Below are positions 33,877 to 42,311 of a stretch of 64,000 nucleotides of DNA, piece after piece. Below the pieces are notes generated by a model. It saw nothing but the letters and a program-made list of their open reading frames with translations, did no database searches and was not told where the DNA came from. How positions within the stretch are numbered: position 1 is the stretch's first letter; the number at the start of each line of letters is the position of its first letter. The position numbers and the translations under genes are program-made. This DNA is from Methylobacterium sp. J-026 (GTDB taxonomy: Bacteria; Pseudomonadota; Alphaproteobacteria; Rhizobiales; Beijerinckiaceae). The stretch is taken from contig NZ_JAKSYC010000241.1 in NCBI RefSeq assembly GCF_022829585.1, positions 47,802 through 111,801 on the forward strand. The letters run 5' to 3'.

Positions 33877-34977
33877 ATGACAGCCAGGAGCGCCGGACGC
33901 ATCGGGGCCGGGACAGGGCCCGCCGGCCGCGACCGCGGATTCGCCCGGGTCGGGGCGGCCGGCAGCCTGCTGCCGGGGCTGCTCCTGTGCCTGGCCATCA
34001 CCGGGGTGGCGCAGGCGCTGCAGGCCGGCGAAGAGAGCCTGACCGGCCATCCCTATGTCGAGGCCCTGGTGCTGGCCATCCTCCTGGGCACGGCGCTGCG
34101 CACCGCCTGGGTGCCGGGGGCGCGCTTCAAGGCCGGGATCGCCTTCTCGGCCAAGCAGGTGCTGGAGGTGGCCGTGACCCTGCTCGGCGCCTCGGTGAGC
34201 CTGGGGGCGATCGTCGCCTCGGGTCCGGCGCTGCTCGCCGGCATCGTCGGGGCGGTGGCCCTCACCATCCTGGGGAGCTGCGCCATCTGCCGCGGCCTCG
34301 GCCTGCCCGTGCGCATGGCGCTGCTGATCGCCTGCGGCAACGCCATCTGCGGCAACTCGGCCATCGCCGCGGTGGCACCGGTCATCGGCGCCGACAGCCG
34401 GGACGTGGCGGCGGCCATCGCGTTCACGGCCGTGCTCGGCGTGCTGATGGTGCTCGGCCTGCCGCTGTTCGTGCCGCTGGCCGGCTTCGGCGAGCATCAG
34501 TACGGCGTACTGGCGGGACTCACCGTCTACGCGGTGCCGCAGGTGCTGGCCGCGACCGTGCCGGTGGGCCCGCTCGCCACGCAGGTCGGCACGCTGGTCA
34601 AGCTCGTGCGCGTGCTGATGCTCGGCCCCGTGGTGGTGGCCCTGTCGCTGATCGCGCCGCGCCTGCCCGCGGAGGGCACCGGGGGGGCTGCCGCCCCGGG
34701 CCGGCTCGGCTTCTTCAAGCTGGTGCCGTGGTTCATCCTGGGCTTCCTGGCGCTGGCCACCCTGCGCTCGCTCGGGCTGATCCCGGACGGCTGGGTCGCG
34801 CCGCTGTCGCGGATCGCCGGCTTCCTCACGATCGTGTCGATGGCCGCGCTGGGCCTGGGCGTCGACGTGCGCGTCCTCGCGCAGGTCGGCGGCCGGGTGA
34901 CGCTGGCGGTCACCGCCTCGCTGCTCGTGCTCCTGGCCATCGCGGTCCTGCTCATCCGCGGCCTCGGGATCGGTTGA
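33877..34977 (+). CDS. YeiH-family putative sulfate exporter
   Basis: 366 residues from ATG 33877. About ten membrane spans. Family features include HPYVEALVLAILLGTALR, AKQVLEVAVTLLGASVSLGA, CGNAICGNSAIAAVAPVIGA (the most conserved block) and LTVYAVPQVLAATVPVG. The family (Cons_hypoth698) is placed near sulfur amino acid and sulfonate genes and is thought to export sulfate or sulfite, but transport has been little studied. The Mo operon upstream is 470 bases away, so cotranscription is not certain. It converges on a GFA gene. Confidence 0.88.
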   Translation: MTARSAGRIGAGTGPAGRDRGFARVGAAGSLLPGLLLCLAITGVAQALQAGEESLTGHPYVEALVLAILLGTALRTAWVPGARFKAGIAFSAKQVLEVAVTLLGASVSLGAIVASGPALLAGIVGAVALTILGSCAICRGLGLPVRMALLIACGNAICGNSAIAAVAPVIGADSRDVAAAIAFTAVLGVLMVLGLPLFVPLAGFGEHQYGVLAGLTVYAVPQVLAATVPVGPLATQVGTLVKLVRVLMLGPVVVALSLIAPRLPAEGTGGAAAPGRLGFFKLVPWFILGFLALATLRSLGLIPDGWVAPLSRIAGFLTIVSMAALGLGVDVRVLAQVGGRVTLAVTASLLVLLAIAVLLIRGLGIG

Positions 34978-34992
34978 GGGCGCGGCGCGCGG

Positions 34993-35430
34993 TCAGTCGG
35001 CCGGCGTGTAGCGCAGCGTCCCGGCGCGGCGCGTGGGCTGGCCGGTATCGTTCGTGTGGTTGACGCCGTCCATCACCGGCACCGCGCGGAAATCGAACGG
35101 ACTGACACCCTCCAGGCAGGCGACGTTGACGGCGTACAGGGTGATGTCGGAGCGCCGTTGATGGTGCGTGTAGATCCCGCAGCGGGAGCAGAAGAAGTGC
35201 TGCGCCGCGCCGGTGTGGAAGCGATAGGCGGTCAGCACGTCCGCGCCCGCCCGGATCCGGATCCCGCCCACCTCCGCCATGGCGACGACGGCACCGCGCA
35301 TGCGGCAGTAGGAGCACGTGCAGCGTCGGACCGACCGGAAGCCGTCGCTGAGCGCCACCTCGAAACGCACCGCGCCGCAATGGCACTGGCCAGCGCGCAG
35401 GCGCGTCTCGGCGTCCGTATCGGCGTCCAT
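34993..35430 (-). CDS. GFA-family zinc protein
   Basis: 145 residues from ATG 35430, with AGGAGG upstream. The family includes glutathione-dependent formaldehyde-activating enzyme (Gfa) and CENP-V. Zinc ligands are seen as CHCGAVRF, CTCSYCRMRG and FFCSRCGIYTHH. It is shorter than typical Gfa and may have another thiol-related role. In a methylotroph-like genome a link to formaldehyde is tempting but not shown by context. Confidence 0.85.
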   Translation of the reverse strand: MDADTDAETRLRAGQCHCGAVRFEVALSDGFRSVRRCTCSYCRMRGAVVAMAEVGGIRIRAGADVLTAYRFHTGAAQHFFCSRCGIYTHHQRRSDITLYAVNVACLEGVSPFDFRAVPVMDGVNHTNDTGQPTRRAGTLRYTPAD

Positions 35431-35582
35431 GTCGCCCGGGCCTCCTGTGCGGTTCGCGGGGCCAGGGTATCGCCGAAGCGCGGGCGGGACAATCGCGGGC
35501 TCGTCACGCATCGCGTGAGATCCCCTCACACGGGACGGCGGCGCAATGCCGGAGCCGCTCCCCCGGCGGTCCGGGGCCGGGT

Positions 35583-36020
35583 TCAGGCCGTCCGGTGGCC
35601 GAGCTGGATCGCTTTCGCGATCTCCGAGCGTTGCGCGGCGTAGCCGGGGGCCGTCATCGGGTAATCGTTCGGCAGGCCGTAATGCGCGCGATACCGCTCG
35701 GGCGTCAGGCCGTGGGCGGTGAGGTGGCGCTTCAGGGTCTTGTAGGAGCGGCCGTCGATGAAGCTGATCAGGCCGTCGGACTGGATCGACTTGCGGATCT
35801 CGGCCGGTGTCGGCGGCTCGGGGCTGGGACCGGCCTCGGACCTGGCCGCGGCCGGCCTTGCGACCGCGGCCAGCGCCGCGTGGACGTTGGCCAGGAGCGC
35901 CGGCAGCTCGGTCGGTGGCACGGCATTGTTGGACAGATAGGCCGCGACGATGCGCACCACGAAGGCGCGAATCGTCGATCGAAAATCGTCCTCAAACCCG
36001 TCAATGTCGACCAGTTCCAT
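35583..36020 (-). CDS. second MucR/Ros family regulator lacking the zinc cysteine
   Basis: 145 residues from ATG 36020, with GAGGAAG upstream. The DNA-binding core DGLISFIDGRSYKTLKRHL, followed by GLPNDYPMTAPGYAAQRSEI, is closely similar to that of the copy at 20373-20876. The position of the first zinc ligand is Ser86, Asp89 fits the second, His99 and His103 are kept. The N-terminal part RAFVVRIVAAYLSNNAVP corresponds to the oligomerisation helix of the first copy. Expected to bind AT-rich DNA as oligomers. The two copies are about 15 kb apart. Confidence 0.9.
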   Translation of the reverse strand: MELVDIDGFEDDFRSTIRAFVVRIVAAYLSNNAVPPTELPALLANVHAALAAVARPAAARSEAGPSPEPPTPAEIRKSIQSDGLISFIDGRSYKTLKRHLTAHGLTPERYRAHYGLPNDYPMTAPGYAAQRSEIAKAIQLGHRTA

Positions 36021-36450
36021 GCCGAGCTTCCTCTAAAACCCATACAATTCTGGATTACTCCTACATTACTGGATGTCAACGCCGAAGCGCGCCCGGCGCA
36101 GCGCCGATCCGCGCATGCAACGGGTCCGCGGCGCCCCCGGGCTCGGCCCCCCCCCGGCGATCGTGGCCCGCAGCCCGCGCGGCGGGTGCCGCACGGCGAA
36201 CCGGGCCTCCGCCCTCCAGGCGGCGCGATACCCGCCGGGCCGGATCGGACGCAGCTGGATCGGGCCGGACGGGAGCGGGACAGGCGGCGCATGCCGCTTT
36301 CGCCGAACCGGTCTTCGTGATCCAATACAGGTCCCGCGTAGCGCGAAGCCTCTCCAGGGAGACGATCCGCTGTCCTCGTGTCCCCAGGTCGAAGGTCCGG
36401 CCCTCACGCGGGCACCGCGCCGCGCCGTCGCGGGCACCGGGCGCGCCGGC
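36021..36450. other. mucR upstream region, no further gene seen
   Basis: 430 bases. 36030-36075 is AT-rich just upstream of the mucR start and probably carries its promoter and MucR sites. The rest is GC-rich with overlapping Arg/Pro-rich frames that I reject. Confidence 0.4.
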
Positions 36451-36840
36451 GTGAGGGTCGCGCCGCTGGTGGTGCTCCTGCTCGCGCCGCCCGTCCTCCA
36501 CGGACAGGAGGCGCTCGGGCTGATCGCCCCGGGCCCGCCCGGTTTCGGCGCGCCGCCCGAGGCGGAGATGCGGGCCAGGGTCGCCGCAGAGTTCCCGGAC
36601 GCGCCCCTCGTCCGGTTCCGCAAGGTCAGGCCGATGGCGGGCGAAACCGGCGATGCCGTGGCGTTCTGCGGCCAGGTCAGCGCGACGGCGCCGGACCAGC
36701 GGGAGCAGAACTTCCACCTGTTCCTGTACGGCCGCACCGCCGGAGCCGAGACCGTTCACATTCTCGGATCCGAATCCCTGAACGGCTACCGGATCGGCCG
36801 CAAGCTGATCGGCGCCCTGCGGCGCATCGGCTGTCTTTAG
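36451..36840 (+). CDS. secreted hypothetical protein
   Basis: 129 residues from GTG 36451. The signal peptide is RVAPLVVLLLAPPVLHGQ. The mature part has helix-strand alternation (MRARVAAEFPDAPLVRFRKV, AVAFCGQVSATAP, NFHLFLYGRT) and ends with a Cys near the C-terminus (RIGCL), possibly disulfide-bonded to the internal Cys. The frame is open for 126 codons upstream but that part is unlike protein. Family not recognised. Confidence 0.6.
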   Translation: MRVAPLVVLLLAPPVLHGQEALGLIAPGPPGFGAPPEAEMRARVAAEFPDAPLVRFRKVRPMAGETGDAVAFCGQVSATAPDQREQNFHLFLYGRTAGAETVHILGSESLNGYRIGRKLIGALRRIGCL

Positions 36841-37026
36841 CGCGCCGTGATTCCGCGTAAGACGGCCCTCAGCAGTCGGGGGCAGTCCGTGCGGCGGCCG
36901 ATCCACTGGGACTTCGGTATCGCCCGGCATGGGGCAATCACGAAGACTGTAACCGTTGCCTCCGGACCGATCGTTCCCGGTTGCCACAGGCCGTGCCATG
37001 CTGTCCGAAACATCCGGGAGGACGCC

Positions 37027-37443
37027 ATGGACCGCCGCCGCATTCTCGCCCGGGGATACCGGGCTTGGGTCCCGCTGGGCGCGGCGGGCGCCCTGGTCCT
37101 CGCGGGGGCGGCCGCGGCCCAGGAGGTCAAGCGGACCGAACTCGGCCGCCAGCCGGTCTCGGGCGACGAGAGCCGGGAGATCGTCATGCAGCTCGTCGAG
37201 ATCCCGCCGGGCGCGACCTCGCGGCGGCACTTTCACAACGGCGAGGAGGCCTTCTACGTGCTCGAGGGCGGCCTCGCCCAGATGCCGGGTCAGCCGTCGA
37301 AGGAGCGGCCCGCGGGCGAGCGCGGCATCAACCGGCGCGGCGTCCCCCATGCCGGCTACACGGTGGTCGGCGACAGGACCGTGAGGATCCTGTCGGTCTA
37401 CGTCGTCGACAAGGGCAAGCCGCTCCAGGAGGCCGCCGACTGA
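37027..37443 (+). CDS. secreted cupin-domain protein
   Basis: 138 residues from ATG 37027, with GGGAGGACGCC directly upstream. An N-terminal basic segment plus hydrophobic run (VPLGAAGALVLAGAAAAQ) is a signal peptide. The cupin barrel contains MQLVEIPPGATSRRHFHNGEEAFYVLEGG, with HFHNGEE as candidate metal ligands, and VPHAGYTVVGD with a further His. The mature protein is periplasmic. Substrate unknown. Confidence 0.82.
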   Translation: MDRRRILARGYRAWVPLGAAGALVLAGAAAAQEVKRTELGRQPVSGDESREIVMQLVEIPPGATSRRHFHNGEEAFYVLEGGLAQMPGQPSKERPAGERGINRRGVPHAGYTVVGDRTVRILSVYVVDKGKPLQEAAD

Positions 37444-37558
37444 CCCGCCTGCCCCACACGTGGCGAGATTGCGGCAGAAACTTGACTGTTGTGAACGAAT
37501 CAGTATACAGCTTGACCGTTGCGTTGCAGATACACCCCCAAAGCGTCTGGAGGTTTCG

Positions 37559-37819
37559 ATGTGCGCGCGGAAGACCTTCTATATCTTCGCCAAGGCGTCC
37601 GATGCCCAGCAGTTCTGCGCCGTTCGGCAGGATCAACCGATCCCGCCGATGATCGACGGCGTGAACTGGCGTTATGTGAGCTGCATCGACACGTCACGGG
37701 ACAGGCCGTTCGGCTTCGACATCGACGCTGCGCATCGCGCGATGCGGCGTTGCGGCGTGTACGTCTACAGGCGCGAGTTCATCTTCTCCCAGCCCGGAGT
37801 CCTGCTGGAGGCTGCCTGA
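37559..37819 (+). CDS. small hypothetical protein
   Basis: 86 residues from ATG 37559, preceded by TGGAGG at good spacing. It is well ordered (KTFYIFAKASDAQQFCAVRQ, IDGVNWRYVSCIDTSRDRPF) with three Cys, and has no signal peptide or membrane segment. A TTGACTGT motif occurs about 70 bases upstream in an AT-rich promoter-like stretch. No family recognised. Confidence 0.65.
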   Translation: MCARKTFYIFAKASDAQQFCAVRQDQPIPPMIDGVNWRYVSCIDTSRDRPFGFDIDAAHRAMRRCGVYVYRREFIFSQPGVLLEAA

Positions 37820-37859
37820 GTATCCGTCCGGGCGCCGGATCTCCGTCCGGACCGTCCCG

Positions 37860-38160
37860 GCATCGGCGTCGCGGCGTTCCGCGCCGTTCCAGAACGACGA
37901 AACCCGTCTGGTCCGGCCGCCTCCCGACGACGCGGTGGCGCGGGCCAGGGACGCGGCGCCCGTGCCGGCACCGTTCGGCCGCGGAGGCACCGTCGGAGAT
38001 GGCCAGATTCAAGTCTGGGACACGCCTCCTCGCCGTCATCGCGGGCGGGCAGCGTGTCGCGATCCTGCACGGTGGCCGGCATGACGGCGAGCGCCAGGAC
38101 GTGGCCTTCGGCATCGACCAGGGCCGCGCCGTCAGGGTGCGCCTGTCGAACCATGGCGCC
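37860..38160 (-). pseudogene. decayed IS5-family transposase fragment
   Basis: On the minus strand two adjacent segments in different frames match the C-terminal half of IS5-type DDE transposases. 38056-38106 reads GHVLALAVMPATVQDRD (transposases have a similar VLALAVxPAxVQDRD block), and 37881-37913 reads DQTGFVVLERR (compare DQxGFxVLPRRW). The frames are shifted relative to each other and stops interrupt both. The plus-strand frame over the same DNA (from ATG 37999) is therefore a shadow. No inverted repeats were found. Confidence 0.7.
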
Positions 38161-38216
38161 CGACCGGCGTCACCGGCCGAGCGGCCCTGAGATCGCGGTC
38201 CGGACGGGGCCTGTCG

Positions 38217-41159
38217 TCATCGCGGCCGATCGTCCGGACGCGCGGGCGCCTGGGCCCGCCGGATCCGCGCCATTAGGGCCAGGCTCCGGCGCCGGTGGCG
38301 GCGCAGCTCCGCCGCGAGGCTGCGCGCGTCCGGCAGGCCCACGGCCTTGGCGATCTGCCGGGACGCGGTCTCGGACGGGTCCGCGGCGGGATCGGCCATC
38401 ACCAGCCGCTGCCATTGAAAGACCGCGTCGAGGAACCCGTAGGTCTCGGCGAGGGCGTCGGCCGCCTCGGCCGGCAGCAGGCCGCGGGCCGCCGCCCCGC
38501 GGAAGACCGCCTCCGCGCCGAGGCCGATGCAGCCCGGCCAGGCGCGGGCATGGCTCAGCACGATCGCCTGGGCCAGGAAATCGAGATCGAACAGGGCCCC
38601 GGGGGCGAGCTTCAGGTCGTAGGGCCCGGCATGGCCGCGCTCCCGGGCGACGAGCGCCCGCATCGCCCCCGCCTCGGCGCAGACGGACGCCGGATCGCGC
38701 GGGCGGGCGAGGATCGCGGCGATCTCGGTCAGGACGGCTGCCCCGAGGGCGGCGTCGCCGGCCACGACCCGGGCGCGGACGAGGGCCATGTGCTCCCACG
38801 GCTCCGCCGCCTCGTGGTGATAGGCCGTGAAGCCGGTGCGCTGCACGGCGGGGGGGCTGTGGCTGCCGTAGGGCCGCAGCCGCAGATCGACCGCGTAGAG
38901 CCGGCCGCGCCGGGTTGCCGCGGTGAGCGCCGCGTAGAGGCGCTGCGCCAGCCGGTTGTAGGCCACGACCGCGTCGAGGGGGCGCGGGCCGTCGCTGATG
39001 CGGTCCTCCGGATCGAAATCGTAGAGGAACACGAGGTCGAGGTCGGATTCGGCGCTGAGCTGCCGGGAGCCGAGCCGGCCGAGCGCCAGGACGCAGCACC
39101 GCCCCTTCGGCACGGCGCCGTGGTCCCGCGCGAAGCGGCGTTCCTCCGCCTCCAGGCTCAGCGCCACCGCGGCCTCGGCGATGGCGGTGTAGGCCTCGCC
39201 GGCCTGGCGCGGCGTCAGGATGCCCGACAGCAGGCGGGCGCCGGTCACGAAGCTCAGCTGCCGCGTGGCGTCCCGGCAGCGGTCCAAGAACTCCTCGTGG
39301 CTCGCCGGCCGGCCGACCAGGGCCCGGTACTGGGCGCGTACCGCGTCGGCATCCGGGGGCGGCGCCACGAAATCCGAATCCAGCACGGTGTCGAGGACGT
39401 GCGGGCTCAGGCCCACCGTGTCGGCGAGGCGTGGCGCGGTCCCCAGGATGTCGGCGAACAGCAGGCGCAGGCGCTCGTGCGCCCGCAGGATCGCCAGCAG
39501 CTCCGCCACGGCCGGCATCCGCGCGAAGGCCCGATCGAGGGTGAGCAGCGCCGCGTCCGGGTCGGCGGTGCCGCCCAGCGCCCGCAGCAGCGCCGGGAGC
39601 GTCTCGGCCAGGATCTCCCGGGCTCGGGCCGTGCGCAGCGCCGCGCGGCGCCCGCGGTGCCAGCCCTCCACGGTCTCCCAGGCCCGGGCTGCGTCCCGGA
39701 ACCCGAAGGCGGCGAGCCGCGCCAGGGTCTCCGGCTCCGGTGCCTCGCCCGCGCCGAACACGAGGCCCGCCTCGGCGGCGGGGTCGTCGGCCTCGAACAG
39801 CAGGGCGTAATGGGCCTGGACCCGGCCGGCATGGTGGCGAAGCGCCGCCTCGAACGCCGCGAGGTCGGGGAAGCCCGCGAACAGGGCGAGGCCGGTCAGC
39901 GCCGCCGTGCCGGTGGGCAGGCGCTGGGTCTGCTCGTCGCGGATCATCTGGAGGCGGTGCTCCAGGGTGCGCAGGAAGCCGTAGGCGGCGGTCAGCTCGT
40001 CCCGGGCTTGCCCGTCGATCCAGCCCGAAGCGGCGAGGCCGTCGAGCATCGCCACGGTGCCGCGGCCCCGCAGGGCCGGCTTGCGGCCGCCGAACACGAG
40101 CTGCTGGGTCTGGACGAAGAACTCGATCTCCCGGATCCCGCCGCGGCCGATCTTGATGTCGTGGCCGGCGACCGCGACGGTCTCGTGGCCGCGGACCAGG
40201 TGGATCTGCCGCTTGAGCGCGTGGATCTCGGCGATCGCCGGGAAGTCGAAGTGCCGCCGCCAGATGAACGGCGCCAGCTCCGCGAGGAACGCCGCGCCGG
40301 CCGGGATGTCGCCCGCGATCGGCCGCGCCTTGATGAAGGCGGCGCGCTCCCAGTTCTGGCCGAGGGTCTGGTAGTAGTCGAAGGCGAAGACCGTCGAGAG
40401 GGCCACCGCGGTGGAGCCCGGGTCCGGCCGCAGGCGGTAATCGATGCGGTGGACGTAGCCCTCCGCGGTCCGGTCGGACAGGAGCTTCACCAGCCCCTGC
40501 GCGAGCTTGACGAGGAACGGTTTGGGATCGCCCCCGGTCGCGGCCGCGGCCACCGCGGAATCGTAGAAGACCACCAGGTCGATGTCGCTCGAATAGTTCA
40601 GCTCGCCGCCGCCGAGCTTGCCGAGGCCCAGCACGATCAGCCCCGACCCGTCCTGCGGCGCCGCCGGATCCGGCGGCCGGAACCGCCCGGCCGCGATCCC
40701 CTTCCGGAGCAGCGCCTCGGTGGCCGCGCTCACCGAGGCGTCGGCGAAGTCCGACAGCGCCCGGGTGACCGTGGCGAGGTCCCAGCCGCCGCCGAGATCG
40801 GCGAGCGCCACGAGGAGCGCGTGCGCCGCCCGGTTGGCGCGCAGCCGCCGGCCGACCTCGGCGAGGTCGGGATCCGCCCCGCAGGCGGCGCCGACCGCGC
40901 GCTGGCGGGCGACGAGATCCCGGTTCGCCGCGTCCGGCGGCTGATCGAGCAGGGCGACGAGGCGGTCCGGCGCGCGCAGGCACGCCTGCCAGAGGAAGGG
41001 GGAATGGTCGGCGAGCCCCAGGAGCAGGTCGCGGCACGGCGGCGTCAGGAACCCCGCCGGGAGGGACGGCGCGATCTCGGCGAGCCGGGCCCGCGCCGCC
41101 CCGGGATCCGCGAGCCGGAGGCGGGGGCGCAGGCGCGCGTGCAGGGAATCTTTCCGCAT
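38217..41159 (-). CDS. glnE: bifunctional glutamine synthetase adenylyltransferase/deadenylylase
   Basis: 980 residues from ATG 41159 (ATG 41195 is the alternative). GlnE attaches AMP to and removes it from glutamine synthetase in answer to nitrogen status through PII. Two nucleotidyltransferase domains are visible: the N-terminal GLGKLGGGELNYSSDIDLVV with the GxGxxxxxxxxxxSDxD motif, and the C-terminal LGRLGSRQLSAESDLDLVF. The deadenylylase half (N-terminal) is followed by a helical linker, as in the family. It is a full-length gene and is divergent from chpT. Confidence 0.96.
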   Translation of the reverse strand: MRKDSLHARLRPRLRLADPGAARARLAEIAPSLPAGFLTPPCRDLLLGLADHSPFLWQACLRAPDRLVALLDQPPDAANRDLVARQRAVGAACGADPDLAEVGRRLRANRAAHALLVALADLGGGWDLATVTRALSDFADASVSAATEALLRKGIAAGRFRPPDPAAPQDGSGLIVLGLGKLGGGELNYSSDIDLVVFYDSAVAAAATGGDPKPFLVKLAQGLVKLLSDRTAEGYVHRIDYRLRPDPGSTAVALSTVFAFDYYQTLGQNWERAAFIKARPIAGDIPAGAAFLAELAPFIWRRHFDFPAIAEIHALKRQIHLVRGHETVAVAGHDIKIGRGGIREIEFFVQTQQLVFGGRKPALRGRGTVAMLDGLAASGWIDGQARDELTAAYGFLRTLEHRLQMIRDEQTQRLPTGTAALTGLALFAGFPDLAAFEAALRHHAGRVQAHYALLFEADDPAAEAGLVFGAGEAPEPETLARLAAFGFRDAARAWETVEGWHRGRRAALRTARAREILAETLPALLRALGGTADPDAALLTLDRAFARMPAVAELLAILRAHERLRLLFADILGTAPRLADTVGLSPHVLDTVLDSDFVAPPPDADAVRAQYRALVGRPASHEEFLDRCRDATRQLSFVTGARLLSGILTPRQAGEAYTAIAEAAVALSLEAEERRFARDHGAVPKGRCCVLALGRLGSRQLSAESDLDLVFLYDFDPEDRISDGPRPLDAVVAYNRLAQRLYAALTAATRRGRLYAVDLRLRPYGSHSPPAVQRTGFTAYHHEAAEPWEHMALVRARVVAGDAALGAAVLTEIAAILARPRDPASVCAEAGAMRALVARERGHAGPYDLKLAPGALFDLDFLAQAIVLSHARAWPGCIGLGAEAVFRGAAARGLLPAEAADALAETYGFLDAVFQWQRLVMADPAADPSETASRQIAKAVGLPDARSLAAELRRHRRRSLALMARIRRAQAPARPDDRPR

Positions 41160-41498
41160 CGGGCGGCTTAGAGCGGCCGGCGGCCGGAACCGCATTGTCC
41201 GGTGTCGCGTGTCATGCCGCATCCTCCCCGGGGCGGCGGGCCCGGTACCGCACCGGTCCCGGGCGCCTTCGTCCGGCCGCCGATTCGAGGGCCCGCCCGC
41301 CGGTCCGTCAATCCCGGTAACGCTTTTCAAAGGCGGGCGTGGCGTTTATCCGTGCGGACCGGTCGTCGCCCGGGTCCGGCCAGCCGGCCGTGCGGATTCC
41401 TGCGGGCGACTCGAACGCCGGACGCGGCGGCCGAAAACCGGCAGCCAGTCGGGGCCCCGGCCCGTAGACGCCCGAATCAGATCCGCCCGGAGCGCACC
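41160..41498. other. divergent intergenic region
   Basis: 339 bases between glnE and chpT, GC-rich throughout. A TTGA-like segment around 41310-41330 is the only promoter-like feature. No gene seen. Confidence 0.35.
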
Positions 41499-42209
41499 AT
41501 GTCGTCCCCGAACTCGCCGACCCTGACCCTCGACGGTCTCGACCTCGCCGCCCTGCTCTGCTCCCGCGTCTGCCACGACGTGATCAGCCCCGTGGGCGCG
41601 ATCGTGAACGGGCTCGAGGTCCTGGAGGATGATCAGGACGAATCGATGCGCACCTTCGCGCTGGAACTGATCGGGAAGAGCGCCCGGCAGGCCTCCGCGC
41701 GGTTGAAGTTCGCCCGGATCGCCTTCGGGGCCGCGGGATCGGCCGGCGCCTCGATCGACCTCGCCGATGCCGAGGGCGTGGCCAAGGGGATGTTCTCCGA
41801 CGACAAGACCAAGCTGACCTGGAGCGCCCCGCAGGCCCTGTTCCCCAAGAACAAGGTCAAGCTGCTGCTCAACCTCGTGATGATCGCCACGACCGCGATC
41901 CCGCGGGGCGGCGCGATCGACGTCGTGGTCTCCGGCGACGGCGCGGCGCCCACCTTCGTGTTCAAGGCCAAGGGCTCGCATGCCCGCATTCCCCCGCACG
42001 TGGAGGAACTGATGGCCGGCAGCCCCGAGAGCGGCACCGTCGATGCCCACGGCATCCTGCCGTTCTATGCCGGCCTCGTCGCGCGGGCCGCCGCCATGGA
42101 TGTTCGATTCGCCATTCAGGATGACGAGGTGACGATCACGGCCGGGCCGACAGTGATCGAAGCATCCGAGGACGCCGCTGAAGAGGCTTCGGGCGCGGAG
42201 CAGGGGTGA
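41499..42209 (+). CDS. chpT: histidine phosphotransferase ChpT
   Basis: 236 residues from ATG 41499. ChpT relays phosphate from CckA to CtrA and CpdR in alphaproteobacterial cell-cycle control. The phospho-accepting His is His26 in CSRVCHDVISPVGAIVNGLE. The rest of the dimerisation helices (ALELIGKSARQASARLKFAR) and the degenerate ATPase-like domain (LLLNLVMIATTAIPRGG) follow. The sequence is typical for the family. It lies immediately upstream of the first che operon in the same direction, with 102 bases to cheA, a synteny seen in related genomes. Confidence 0.93.
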   Translation: MSSPNSPTLTLDGLDLAALLCSRVCHDVISPVGAIVNGLEVLEDDQDESMRTFALELIGKSARQASARLKFARIAFGAAGSAGASIDLADAEGVAKGMFSDDKTKLTWSAPQALFPKNKVKLLLNLVMIATTAIPRGGAIDVVVSGDGAAPTFVFKAKGSHARIPPHVEELMAGSPESGTVDAHGILPFYAGLVARAAAMDVRFAIQDDEVTITAGPTVIEASEDAAEEASGAEQG

Positions 42210-42311
42210 AACTTTGGAAAGCCGGGGCGCGGGGAGGAATCGAAACACTTCCCTAACCGCGCCCGAGTAAGTACGATACGTGAGACATTCTCCCCGTTAC
42301 GAGTAGCGCCT

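Noticed and set aside
37999..38190. A 63-codon plus-strand frame starting MARFKSG
   Set aside because: The minus strand over the same bases carries IS5 transposase blocks, so the plus frame is a shadow.
38295..41171. A 958-codon plus-strand frame opposite glnE
   Set aside because: It is a shadow of glnE caused by GC3 bias: rich in Arg, Gly, Gln and His, with no recognisable motif, while the minus strand has full GlnE signatures.
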